This document shows positions 30,772 through 41,857 of a DNA stretch of 64,000 bases, piece after piece. Numbering within the stretch: position 1 is the stretch's first letter; each line of letters starts with the position of its first letter. A model generated the notes under the pieces. The model saw only the letters and a list, made by a program, of their open reading frames with translations. It did not search any database and was not told the DNA's origin. The translations under genes were made by a program, and so were the position numbers. The stretch comes from Begonia masoniana (taxonomy: Eukaryota > Streptophyta > Magnoliopsida > Cucurbitales > Begoniaceae): NCBI GenBank assembly GCA_022432975.1, contig CM039503.1, positions 55,798,466-55,862,465 on the forward strand, read 5' to 3'.

Positions 30772-31725
30772 GGGTAATTATCGAACTCTGTACTTTGATT
30801 CTGTTATCATTTTTGACCTTCTATCAACAATTTCATTAAACCATCATTTAAAAAATTATCAAACGATCTTAGATTAAGTTGAAATTTTTACCACATGTTT
30901 ACTACTTAATGAAAAGATAATCTGAAACTTTTCGTGATTTTTTAACATATGTACGATTTATTGTAATTTTATTTTAGTATTTTATAAAAATTTTAGAAAA
31001 TCACGAACATTTTTCTATTATCTACTCATGATAGGTTGAACATGTGGAAATGTTTTCAAATAAACCAAATATCGTTTGGTATTTTTTTAAAAATTATTTT
31101 ATAAAGTAAAGAAGAAACTGAGATTAATTTAAATAAATATCAAAAGATATTGGATTTATTTAAAACCTTTTTCGCATGTTCACCAAATTATGGGTAGATA
31201 ATAAAAAAATTCCGTAATTTTTTTAAATTTGAACATGTGGAAATGTTTTCAAATAAACCAAATACCGTTTGGTATTTTTAAAAAAATTAATTTATAAAGT
31301 AAAGAAGAAACTGAGATTAATTTAAACAAATATCAAAAGATATTGGATTTATTTAAAACTTTTTTAACATGTTCACCAAATTATGGGTAGATAATAAATT
31401 TTGTCCGTAATTTTGTAAAATTTGTATGATTTATTATAATATTTTTATAAAATATGAAAATAAAATTACAATAAATTGTACATGTGTTAAAAAATAACAA
31501 AATTTTTCAGATTATCTTCTCATTAAGAAGTGAACATGTGGTAAAAATTTCAACTGAATTTAAGATCGTTTGGTAATTTTTTAAATGAGAGTTTAATGAA
31601 ATTGTTGATAGAAGGTCAAAAATGATAACAGAATCAAAGTACAGGATTTGGTTTGCCGATTTTTTTAGAACATGGGGCGAATTGAGAAAACTTGTATAGT
31701 ACAGGGTTCAAATCGATAATTACCC
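30772..31725. mobile_element. Non-autonomous MULE-type foldback element with 9-bp TSD
   Basis: Ends are GGGTAATTATCGA and its inverse, flanked by a perfect 9-bp direct repeat ATAAAATTA (30763-30771 and 31726-31734), the target-site length of Mutator-like elements. The left and right arms (about 30780-30990 and 31490-31720) are long inverted repeats. The centre holds two direct copies of about 195 bp, starting near 31034 and 31229. No protein coding. It sits in the protease intron. Confidence 0.85.
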
Positions 31726-31763
31726 ATAAAATTATCATTACAGAGCATTTATAAAAGAATATA

Positions 31764-33087
31764 GGGAAAATTTCAATTTAGACTCCAACGTATGGGGTCA
31801 GTGACCATTTAGTACCTAACGTATTTTTTTGATCAAATCAAACCCTAACGTATAAAACGTTTGCAATTCAAACCCTTCCGTCAATTTTTTAGTTAAATTT
31901 AACAGATGCTCTTTCAAAATGACTAAACTACCCTTCTCTCTCAAATTGATATCTTAAAATTTCTGGAGATTTGGTCGCTGATAATACGAACTGTCTCGGC
32001 GAAAAGTTGCCCATTTACACTCATAGATTGAATCGGATCGGCCGCTTTAAAGATTGATTTTAGTAACATTATTGCGTAGACTCTAGATTGGGACTTTCCT
32101 ATCTTCAAAACTCGAACTAACGAATCGATAAAATCGTAATCTTTGTTCGCAAGGATTTTGAGACTTTCTTCTGAGGATTCGAGGCTGAAAAGAATCTCAA
32201 TGGCTGCTCCTGCAACAGTTTCATCTTCTTCGTTCTTCATTGCTGAGGCCAAAATTCTAATGCACCTGCAGCGACTAATTGGGCTCTATTTCTTTCACTC
32301 TCTGAAGCAATGGATCTGAGTTTTCTCATGCATTGGAGCTTCGTGTTAGGAGCTTTAATGGCGTCTGCTAGGATTTTCATGATCTGGGCTCTGTCAAGCT
32401 GGGAGATTGGGACTTTCCTATCTTCAAAACTCGAACTAACGAATCGATAAAATCGAAATCTTTGTTCACAAGGATTTTGAGACGTTCTTCCTGAGGATTC
32501 GAGGCTGAAAAGAATCTCAATGGTGCTCCTGCAACAGTTTCATCTTCTTCGTTCTTCATTGCTGAGGCCAAAATTCTAATGCACCTGCAGCGACTAATTG
32601 GGCTCTATTTCTTTCACTCTCTGAAGCAATGGATCTGAGTTTTCTCATGCATTGAGCTTCGTGTTAGGAGCTTTAATGGCGTCTGCTAGGATTTTGCATG
32701 ATCTGGGCTCTGTGAAGCATGGTATGAGTTTTCTCATGCATTGGAGCTTCGTGTTAGGAGCGTTAATGGCGTCTGCTAGGATTTTCATGATCTGGGCTCT
32801 GTCAAGCTGGGGTTTTGGAGTCGGGATTCTCTCGACGCCATTAGTAGCATTCAGTGAACACCAAGATTGAATCAATCGTCAGAGAGTGTAACCATTATAA
32901 GACATTCAATTTGAGAGTGAGGGGCAGTTAGTCATTTTGAAGAGATTCGGTTAAATTTAATTAAAAATTGACGGAAGGGTTTGAATTGCAAACGTTTATA
33001 CGTTAGGGTTTGATTTGATCAAAAAAATACGTTAGGTACCAAATGGTCACTGACCCCATACGTTGGAGTCTAAATTGAACTTTTCCC
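31764..33087. mobile_element. Pack-MULE carrying fragments of a PUB-type U-box E3 gene
   Basis: Terminal inverted repeats of about 170 bp start GGGAAAA and share TCAATTTAGACTCCAACG and GGGTTTGAATTGCAAACG in opposite orientation. The element is flanked by a perfect 9-bp duplication AAGAATATA (31755-31763 and 33088-33096). The interior, read on the minus strand, encodes the region just after a U-box (QSWCSLNATNGVERIPTPKP) and an ARM-repeat segment (ETVAGAAIEILFSLESSEES and LLKSIFKAADPIQSM). This is typical of PUB20-24-like E3 ligases. The captured part was then locally duplicated: units at about 32089-32403 and 32405-32650, plus extra partial copies to 32812. No U-box remains. It lies only 30 bp from the previous element. 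Confidence 0.88.
31941..32875 (-). pseudogene. Captured PUB (U-box/ARM) E3 ligase gene fragments
   Basis: Cargo of the Pack-MULE. In gene order (32875 to 31941) it covers the linker after the U-box, the first ARM helices (QLDRAQIMKILADAI, NTKLQCMRKL) and then the MASAMKNEEDETVAG segment, which appears twice (32571 and 32252) by internal duplication. The more intact copy runs 103 residues open to the left terminal repeat. Frameshifts occur between pieces. It cannot make a ligase because the U-box is absent. Confidence 0.8.
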
Positions 33088-33929
33088 AAGAATATATGAT
33101 TTTATGTTTTTTTTTTTTTTTTTGCAGATTGTTGTTGGGCCATTACTGCAGCAGGTGCGGTAGAATCTTTGGCTAACATTTCACTTGAAAAAAAAGGACT
33201 AAACAAATTACAGTTGTCGCCACAACAATTAATCGATTGCGTTAATGAAAATCCAAGAAAAGAGATCACAGATGAACGAGGGTGTTATCTCTTGCATTAT
33301 CGCAAGGCTTTCAACTGGATAATCATAAATGGTATAGCTGAAGAAAAAAATTATCCTTTCCAAGCAAAAAGAGGTGTGTGTCAACGTGACGTTAAGGTAA
33401 GTAAAACAAACTAATATTATTTTTATAATATTTTTTAATTTGCCTAATTATTTTTTTTAATTATAGGTGATATTAAAAATCAAAGGTCATAAAAAAATAA
33501 CCATGAATGATCTAGACGACTACCTTCGTTGCCAACCAGTTGCTGTAGTAGTTCGTATCACAGAAGAATTAAAGGATTTGAAAACATCGGTAAAAATAGT
33601 TACTTGTAGCATTCACATTTTGCTATATTTTAATAAATAACAATGCATAATATCAAATTTTGAAATGCAGGGAATCTACAAGGGACCTGCAAACATGAAA
33701 GATTTACAAAAAGAACCACGACATGCAGTTTTAGCAATTGGATTCGGGGTCAACGAAGAAGGCGAAAAATTTTGGATAATTAAAAACTCATGGGGAACGA
33801 CCTTGGGGCGACAACGGATATGCCAGAATAAGTCAACAGCTAGTTAGAATTGATACTATAGAAGGTGAAAAAGAGATTAATTTACTAGAATCACCTGCAA
33901 TTCCTTTAGATATCGAGCTTATTTCGTAA

Positions 33930-34520
33930 ATATATTTTTTATGACTGAAGCATTCTACGGATTTCAAATGTATTTGTTAATACTCATTCTGGTTGTTAAG
34001 ATTGATGTTTGGTATATTTTCATTCTCTCGTGGTTAGCTTGAATATGTGATTGGTTGTGGGAAATATGTAAATGCTTTGTGGGTTATCTTGGCAAGATCC
34101 ACCCGATGGCGTAAAGCCCATACACATAAACATATGGTTTTTTTCAAGAATTGTGTAAGGTCATGCATTTTCTAAGAATTGGACCAGACGCCCTATTATG
34201 AGTAACATTAGTCAATTGGAACACTCCTTTACCGGCATATATTCATACGCAAATTTCTCTTTCAATTTAAACCTTCCATCATGATCACAAAGATTTCTAT
34301 ACAAAAGTAATGCTAATCGCATAAACTACTCCGCATCAAACTAACCAAATTAATATCGCAATTAAAGATACTTAAGTTGATCAACAGCAACATGGCATTC
34401 CAACTTGGTCTTCGGCGAGCTGCAAAGTGCAACAACAAAAAATAAACAAATAAAAGCACAATCCAAGTGTGGGTCATTATCCCACCAGTTAAATAAATCA
34501 CATAGAAGTAGTAAAAATGA
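33930..34520. other. Spacer between protease pseudogene and cystatin-like gene
   Basis: Convergent 3' flanks of the two genes. No gene, repeat or motif recognised. Confidence 0.35.
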
Positions 34521-34526
34521 ACTTCT

Positions 34527-35277
34527 AGACCCAATAAAACATGCATGTAGAGAACATTATCAACAAAACTTTGAAACTTGGGTAACAAACCTGCAAAATG
34601 CCATGCATACCTCATTTTCCCCTTCACTGGGCTTTGGCCGACAGAGGCGGATCTTGATTTCATCTGGACCAAGTCCAAAATACACTTTGGCTTGAAAGAT
34701 AGTAATCGAAAAGTCCGCAGGCGTGTCAACTGGTTTAACACTATAGGTAACAAAGAAAATAAAACCTTTAACTCCCAGCAAATTAGCTTTTATAATCTCC
34801 ACCACCTCATAATTAGATCCCTGATCAATCAATTAGAATCAATGTAGTTAAAAAAAAATTGATATATAATGTGAAATTAGTAAAAAAAAATTACATTTTT
34901 TTTGTTGTAGTCCTCAATAGATAAAGTCGCAGCCATCAAAATTTTTTTGGCATAGCGTTCATTTGGATTATCAATAGGTTCAATTCTACCAATAGCCATA
35001 GTATTTGGGAAGACAGGAACATCAAATCCCTGCATTCAAAGACAATGCGAAAGGGCGGTGTTATAATAAAATCTTAGTTTGTTTACAAAATGAAAACGTC
35101 AAATGGTGTGAGGGAGAAGAGCACCTCGCTTGCGGAAACTACACGATAATATATTTCGGTTTCTTCCTTATTCATTTCACGTTGTCCAGCTTCGTTGACA
35201 TCATCGTCCTCTTCGTCAAGAGAACATTGAGGTACGGTCTCTGTGTCCGTACACTTTCTCGGATTACAAGACAGCAT
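34527..35277 (-). CDS. Cystatin/monellin-fold protein (non-canonical), better-preserved copy
   Basis: Deduced exons: 35277-35125, 35029-34895, 34820-34611 and about 34591-34527, roughly 188 residues. The core reads YNKKNGSNYEVVEIIKANL, then FIFFVTYSVKP, FQAKVYFGLGP and IRLCRPKPSEGE. This is the pattern of the plant cystatin/monellin superfamily, where a helix is followed by beta strands. The inhibitory QxVxG motif of true phytocystatins was not found, so protease inhibition should not be assumed. The N-terminus MLSCNPRKCTDTETVPQC is acidic after residue 20. A donor at about 35884 and an acceptor near 35295 indicate a spliced leader. The last exon is uncertain. A truncated frameshifted sister lies at 44.4-45.5 kb. 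Confidence 0.72.
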
Positions 35278-36110
35278 CAGAATTACAACGAAGATCTGAA
35301 CAAATTGACCAGGTAGATAATAGATTAAGTGAAAGAGATCGAATGAAATAAATGAAAAACAGTATTGATACCAACATTCAATTCAGACACCAAGAAGGAA
35401 ATTAATCACATTGCACCAAATGATTTAGCTTGCAATTCTAACGAGAGTTGCACTGAGAATCGAAATTGTCCTCAACCACTCAATTTTTTAAAATCAAATA
35501 GACATAAGTAAAAAAAGAATCTCAGCTATTCAGATCAGAAAGAATCTAATCAAACATCGAAGAGGCATTATTCTCTAAGAATAATAAAAAAAAAAAAAAT
35601 TGAAGAACAAAATATTTATTAAGAGGAATTCCTAATTATTCAGAAGCGTACGTTCGGGTGTTGTAATCTAAAATTTCCGAGCGAATTCTGATTGATAGGC
35701 AAAGAACAGAAGAATTGATTCATAGGTCTCAAAATCAAGGGGTAGAAGAAACAATAACTAATAGATTTCATAAAGTCGTTTCCTTTTTCCCAAATTTTCA
35801 GAAATAGATGCAAAAATCGATAAGGTTAGCGATTTGCCGATTATAAGAAATAAAATAGAGAAAGTGAAAGAGCAGAGCTTACCTTGGTCCGGAAAGGGGA
35901 TGGGACTTGGGAGAGAGTGGGAGAGACAGGAGACAGAATGCTGATTGAAGTTCTAAGGGTAGAATATGAATATGTAGTATATATAGGGAAGGTGGGAGAG
36001 AAAGAGCAATGGGGCTCACCAACCCATAAAAACGTTGGGCCCTCTCCGCTTTTTCTCCTCCTTTCTCATTTGACCACAACAAAGCCCTGCTCCAAAATTC
36101 ATTGTGTTCT
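34790..36110. repeat. Segmental duplication, cystatin-like unit 2
   Basis: Aligns with 44390-45700 through exons 1-2, the leader intron and the promoter. Shared strings include GAGGTACGGTCT, TCGGATTACAAGACA and CAATTCAGACACCAAG. Similarity ends at about 44385 on the other copy, inside the third exon. Confidence 0.85.
35978..35985 (-). promoter_or_regulatory. TATA box of the cystatin-like gene
   Basis: Minus strand reads CCTATATATAC about 95 bp upstream of the leader donor at 35884. The equivalent region near 45530-45545 of the sister unit has GTATATACAGGG, so it is conserved in position. Confidence 0.6.
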
Positions 36111-36239
36111 TCAAATTCAATCGCTGTCTTGTGTTTTGCTTTTGAGTGGTACACTTACTTCTTTACACCTGGTTCTTCATCTTGTTTTTATTTGCTTCTT
36201 TTGATTTCTTCGTTGTTGTTCCGTTGTTGTTCATGGTCT

Positions 36240-36773
36240 GCGATAGTTGTTCACTGTATTGCTAATGTACGTTGCTTCTAATGGTTGGTCGTTACATATT
36301 TTCTTTGTAACCTAAAACTTGAGTTTCATAAATGTGTACCATGTGTACAAATTAAATAATGATGACTTAATAATGGTCAATTCATTAATGTATTTCTTTT
36401 ATAGTTAACTAAGAAGTTAGTTTTTAACGTATTTAAAAAAAATTTGTCTTCTCTCTACCCTAACCCTAAGGAAAGAAAACTAAAGATGTGGTTTCTTCTC
36501 CATCAAAATTGTCAGAAAGTCTAAGGAGTCAAGAGAGAGAAACTAATTTCTTGACGATATGATCGATCTTTAAAACCTAATAGCCATGCTCTCTCTGTTA
36601 ACTATGTTTGTGAAAATCAATTTGTTCAAGATCTTGACTTTTGGAATTTATACAGAAAATTAGAGTTTTTGATTTATGTATATTGTGAGATCCAAAATCA
36701 TGGAATGATTAACATGTGGTATCAGAGTCTAGTTTTAGAACATTTGATTTTTCATTGTGAGTTTTATTTTGTT
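36240..36773 (+). mobile_element. Copia-type LTR remnant with primer-binding site
   Basis: At 36717-36729 is TGGTATCAGAGTC, close to the initiator-Met tRNA primer site of plant Copia elements, just after GATTAACA, which looks like an LTR 3' end. Upstream sequence to about 36240 may be its LTR. No second LTR or coding region found. Confidence 0.45.
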
Positions 36774-38300
36774 TGTAACGACCCTTGATTCGGCCGTTAC
36801 TAACTTTAATTTTTTGTAAAACTTTGAATAAAACTCTTTAAAATTTTCTATATTTAAAATGGAACTCGAAAACGTATAGGCTTCTTTTAGAAAACATTGT
36901 AGAAAACGTGCGTGAAATTTTCTTAATTTTTTTTTTAACAAGTGAACAGCGTTGTTCACTGGGCGATGTATCGCCCCTCATTCTGTTTGAGGGGCGACTA
37001 CCCGCTCTTTTCTCTCTGTTTCATCATACATTTCCTCATTCAAATTATCTCAAACAAACTGCATCGTATAATTTTTCTTATCTAATAAAACGATTTCCAT
37101 TTTAACCCAAAACTAAATCGTTCAACTTTCAAAACATATCTTATCTATTCAAAACAATTAAATCTCCTACCAAAACATTTCCATTTCATAAAACCAAAAT
37201 GCACATCTTCATGTCAAAACACCCATTTTTCCTATCAAACACTTCTATACATCAAAATAGAGTTTATCAAAACGATTAAATCCATACTTTCATATGTACG
37301 TACTTAAACAAAACATAAACATATTAGTCACGGTTGAAACCACCATAACAATTCACCGGATCACTGCCATGGGCGTACCCCTCCAACTGCACCATCTAAT
37401 CCTGTACAGATTCGTGTATCTCACCGTTTAGCTTTTCTTCACATACATCACAAAACTCAAACTAAGCCTAATGCTTAGCCAATAGTGGGAATATGAAATG
37501 AAAACAATTTACATAACTCTTAACATATGTAGTTTCTACATTCTAATTTTCGTTTTCGTTCTTGTTCTCGTTTTTGTACTTGTGCTCGTATGATCCTTAT
37601 GCACATTGGAGAGCAGATCACTTTCTCCAAGACTATAATTCTCATATTTAATTGAAGGACGAATTACTTCCTTCAAAAGCTACAATCCTTCTACACGATG
37701 GAGAGCAAATCACTTTCTCCAAGGCTACAATCATGCTACTCATTTGAAGGGCGAATTACTTCCTTCAAAAGCTGCACTCCATATCGTTTCATACATGAAA
37801 ATTTATGCATAATTCATTTTCGTCAATTTCTAAAACATGATGCATGAATAAACGAATCAAAAAGTCAACACGCATACATATACTACTTATCTCAAATCCT
37901 TAGCCAATTATAATGGTACTTGAGCAAATTGGACCACTTAACTTGACAAACCTAAAACATAACAACTTCTAATCAATATCACCATAATTTTGAGCATAAA
38001 CCAAAACAAACTTCAAACTACCAACCAATTTCATATAACTTTATAGCTTAAAACAAACAACCAAATCAAAGAGGGTTTTGAACAAATTTTCCAACCAATC
38101 AACATAAATCTCGGAATGGGTTCAAAATTGTCTAAACTTCCAAACCTCATAACTCATTACATATTTAACCAAATCCAATAAATACTAAAAAAATGATTTA
38201 ATAAGACAGAAATAAAGATGTCAAGTATCTACCAAGATAACTGGAAGTTTCAACCAATAAAAACTTTAATAAACCTAAAAAATGAATAAAGGCCCAGTAG
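36774..38300. mobile_element. Gypsy-like LTR remnant with hairpin tandem units
   Basis: Begins TGTAACGACCCTTGATTCGG, like the 5' ends of many plant Tekay/Del Gypsy LTRs, and contains a palindromic GTGAACAGCGTTGTTCAC at 36941-36958. At 37608-37785 two diverged units of about 90 bp each contain hairpin-forming pairs (TGGAGA...TCTCCA and GAAGGA...TCCTTC). No gag-pol. The right boundary is uncertain. Confidence 0.4.
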
Positions 38301-39550
38301 AAATGGCTTGTTTTTTGAGATTCCCTTAAAAATTTGTTCTATATATGTTCTTATCGCCAACTCGTACTAGATCTAATTGCATTTGATTAGAATTGGAAAA
38401 ATAAAAATAATAATTAAAATAAATTTTACTTCGCTTTTTTTTTTTTTTTAGTTTTCGAAAAAACTCTCATCAACTAGTATTATTCTGATGTGAACCTTTA
38501 AGAGTAGTTCATCGAATTGTTTAAATCTAAAATAATAACATCAACTGACATATAATTTCCTATACATATATTTGCTTTATATTTATATATCAGATATTCC
38601 CTCCGATGATATATTCGATTCTTTTTTTTTTCAAATATTTATAATTCATTTACTTAGATTTCATGTACAATCGCTCATGAAAAGAGTAAGCTACATGTTA
38701 TACTCTATCCTACTAAATAAATATAAATATTTGTGTTATAGTAGAAGTCACGTTCTTAAAATATATATGTATATATACAAAATTTGGTGCCATCGTATTT
38801 AAAAAATAAAAAAATCTTATTTTTTTTAACATAAAGAAATAAAGAAGTCATTTCAATTGACAGAAAAATTAAGTCCACTAAAGACACAAAAAATAGAGGG
38901 TAAGATATTGAAAGTAGTCTATACCTCAATTTAATAGACTTAATACTTGCACCTATGATTTATTATTATTGCTATGTTATTTATCATAATTATATTAATA
39001 TTTTATCTGTTATTTATTGTTAGAGAGATATCTTAGAATTATTATAATACATATATTAATATATATAATTATTAAAATTTCTTAGAATTAGAAGAATTCT
39101 ACAATTATAATTAGTATATCATCTAGATGAGTATAATTATTAGAATTTTCTAATAATTAGAATTAATCTAGAATTCTATATATACATGAGTGTGTGTATA
39201 TATATATGGAAAAGGAATGTAGAACAGGACATGAAATATATGTATGATAATCCAATTTTTTATTTTTATTCTTATAATTTTCATTTAGTTAACTGGATTA
39301 AAGATTTTCTTACAATAAAAAATAAAATAAAAAATCGCTCTTTTATGTTGTTTCATAGAGAATACTTAATTACTAATTAGTAATATTTGTGAAAAAAAAA
39401 TAATCCATGTGATTCTTTCTACAATGATATTTTATGTTACCAAATAAAAATCCATTCTTTGAATTTTGGAGTTCGATTCCTTTATACTAAATAAAAACTA
39501 CTAGTTGATCACAAATCCAAAATTTTTTTTGATTAAGGCTCTACGTGATT
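38300..39550. other. AT-rich intergenic DNA
   Basis: Very AT-rich with long A/T runs and (TA)n stretches such as 39050-39210. Open frames are composition artefacts. No gene seen. Confidence 0.4.
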
Positions 39551-40555
39551 GAATTTTGATTCAAAAGAAATAAAACATGGAGATAAGATAACTCACCTGA
39601 AATACCTTTTAAAAGATTACATGGTACAATTGGATCGAATATGCCCTTATAGAAGAAATATTCAGCCGCGTGTGAACCCCCTAAGTAATGTCTTATTCAA
39701 TGTTTGTTCAATTACTCTTTTACTTGAAAATGCAATGTAGGCATTTGCGGGTCAAAGATATCCTCCAACATACCAAAACTAGCTGTCACCCCATCCGTAG
39801 TCAGAGATGTAAGGATTGATATATAGAATAAGTTTTTATTTGGTTGATAATGATATAAAGCAGAACATATTTTACCCATTTGCATCAAGTTCAAACTTCT
39901 TTCTTGGATGCGTGCTCCTGTAGAAGCACACACTAAAATAAGAGGTAAGCATTGATTGGTAGCATACTCGATCAAACGAGTGATTTCTCGCCTACTACAG
40001 ATTCCATACTTACCCCCCATAAACTAAAAATCCATAACCTCAATTGCTACGGGAATACAATTTAATTGACATGTATCTATATGAATAGTTTCAGTCAATT
40101 ATGTCTTTCTTTGATAAGAATCAACATGATCTTTATAAAGTTACTCTCATAATGAAATTCAATGGGTTCTAGAGAGACCATGTTTTCATCCATAGGAGCC
40201 CAAGTATGAACCCAAGTACCTGGAACAATCGAAAGGTCGATTCTACTACTCATTTTCAAATGATATCCACATTGTTCATGAATATTCATTTTTTTAATTT
40301 CAAAAATTTCTTATAATTTAATCCATAACTATTTTGATATTGAACCCACAAATGCATGTATTTTGTAACATCTAGATTATTAGGACTTTCTGTTCTAGTG
40401 AAATCACTACCATCTCTTATACCAGCACTTTCACTATTGCTTTCACTTTCACTACAAATGCAACTAGTAATTTGATTATTTCAACTATATTTAGTATCAT
40501 ACATTGAACAATCATATTGGAATCATGACTCTTTGATATACTCTTTAGATAAATA

Positions 40556-40820
40556 TGTTAGAATTTGGTGTGACCCGAATTCTAGTTGGGCCGGGTCGGG
40601 CCCGTTATCAATATTAGGGTTTTAGGTTTTCTCTATATATTGATACTTGAGTCGCAAAACTCATTGTACCGAATTGATATTAGTGATTCTCTCCTCTGCC
40701 CGTGGTTTTTTCCCTGTCTAGGGTTTCCACGTAAATTCAGTGTCCATTATTTTCTCGTATTTTCTTTTTCGGTTTTCTGAATCGTTCGTTACAGGTGGAT
40801 TAGGGCGTCTAATCCTAACA
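40556..40820 (+). repeat. Left LTR
   Basis: 265 bp, contains a TATA-like CTCTATATATTG. Differs from the right LTR at three sites: A for G in GATACTTGAG, A for G in AATTCAGTG, and G for A in GATTAGGGCG. Confidence 0.95.
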
Positions 40821-41857
40821 ACTGGTATCAGAGCTTCGAGGTTGAAGTGGTTTTCGAAAATCAGGGTTTGATTTTTCGAAGGGTATCGAACGATTACAGG
40901 TTTGCAATTTTGGTGTTTTCGAAAATCAGGGTTTGATTCTTCGAAGGGTATCGATCGTTTGTAATTTCGGTGGAATTTTGCAAAGGGAAAAGAAATTTGA
41001 GTGATTTGTTCTCAGCAGCCGTGAAGAACAAAGTTGGAGGAAATAAAAAAAAAAAGGGGAAAACAAAGAAAAGGAAAAAGGTTATTTTTCTTTTCTTTGT
41101 ATTCTGTTAGCTGTGAAGAGAGAGAAGCACTGTGCTCCTTCTTCCCAGAACCCAACGACGAAGAAAAAAACAGAGAGAAGCATTCTGGTTTTTTCTCCGA
41201 CAGTGAAGAAGAACAGAGAGACCTCCCCACTGCCGCTGCCAGCGCCGCGAGGAAGTCGCCGTCGCCGCGCGGAGAAGAAAGCTGCCGCGCCGTCCGACAG
41301 AACGACGAAGAAAGTCGCGCGCACATCCGCCGCTGATCAAAGTTCCGCGCGCGTCAGAGAACAGAGGAGCTCGCCGCTGTCGCCGCCGTCGGACTCTGCC
41401 ATCTCCGATCTGTTCTGTTTATCCACAGCCAGCCAAGGTCCGATTTCAGGTTCTCCGACGTTCAACAGTGAACAAATTCAAGCCTTCAAGTTTGGAATTT
41501 TGTTCTGAATTGAGGAGCAAATTTGTGCTCCAGAATATTTGGTAAATATTGATATTTGGAAATTACTTGGGAGAATTGATTATTGAGGCTGAGTAATAAT
41601 TGGAAATATCAGTTTTTGTTGGGGGGATTTACTGATATTGGCTGAGATATTTTTGGGATATTTTTGGGAATAAAATTATCCGGTTTTAGGCATACTTGGA
41701 TTGATTATTGGGTTTAATAATTAATCGGGAAAGTATCGGTTTGTTGGGCATTTTTGGTTCAGAATATTTTGGCGGATTTTCTGATATTGTAGAGATTAAT
41801 TATTGGAGTTGAATAATTGTTTTGGAAATATCAGTTGGGCATTGATTATTGATAGCA

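Larger units (their letters stand above)
30389..33929 (+). pseudogene. Papain-like (C1A) cysteine protease, frameshifted, with transposons in its intron
   Basis: Mature-domain exons: 30389-30455 (DQYFLDWRNEDVITPIRDQE), 33128-33396, 33467-33589 and 33671-33929. Joined across the big intron, the active-site region reads DQEECNCCWAITAAG, so the oxyanion Gln and catalytic Cys-Trp are present although the usual GSCWAFS is altered. The catalytic His is in RHAVLAIGFG and the Asn in IIKNSWGTT. An extra base near 33802-33806 breaks the frame right after the Asn motif; the second frame continues WGDNGYARISQQLV to a stop at 33929. No clear prodomain or signal peptide precedes it; a short upstream stretch ending STGIE could be an N-terminal exon. 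Probably a pseudogene, or a gene with one sequencing error. It lies beside a cystatin-fold gene. Confidence 0.8.

Noticed and set aside
31941..32252. A genuine small ARM-repeat gene
   Set aside because: It lies entirely inside a transposon with target duplication and is a fragment of a PUB gene.
34527..35277. Canonical phytocystatin inhibitor
   Set aside because: The QxVxG inhibitory loop was not found; only the fold-level pattern is present.
39712..40020. 102-codon accD-like frame as a functional transferred gene
   Set aside because: Adjacent accD regions have stops and shifts, and key catalytic segments are missing; no transit peptide.
41012..41508. Several overlapping frames of 77-131 codons on both strands
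   Set aside because: Low-complexity leader of the TR-GAG element; no domain and mutually overlapping.
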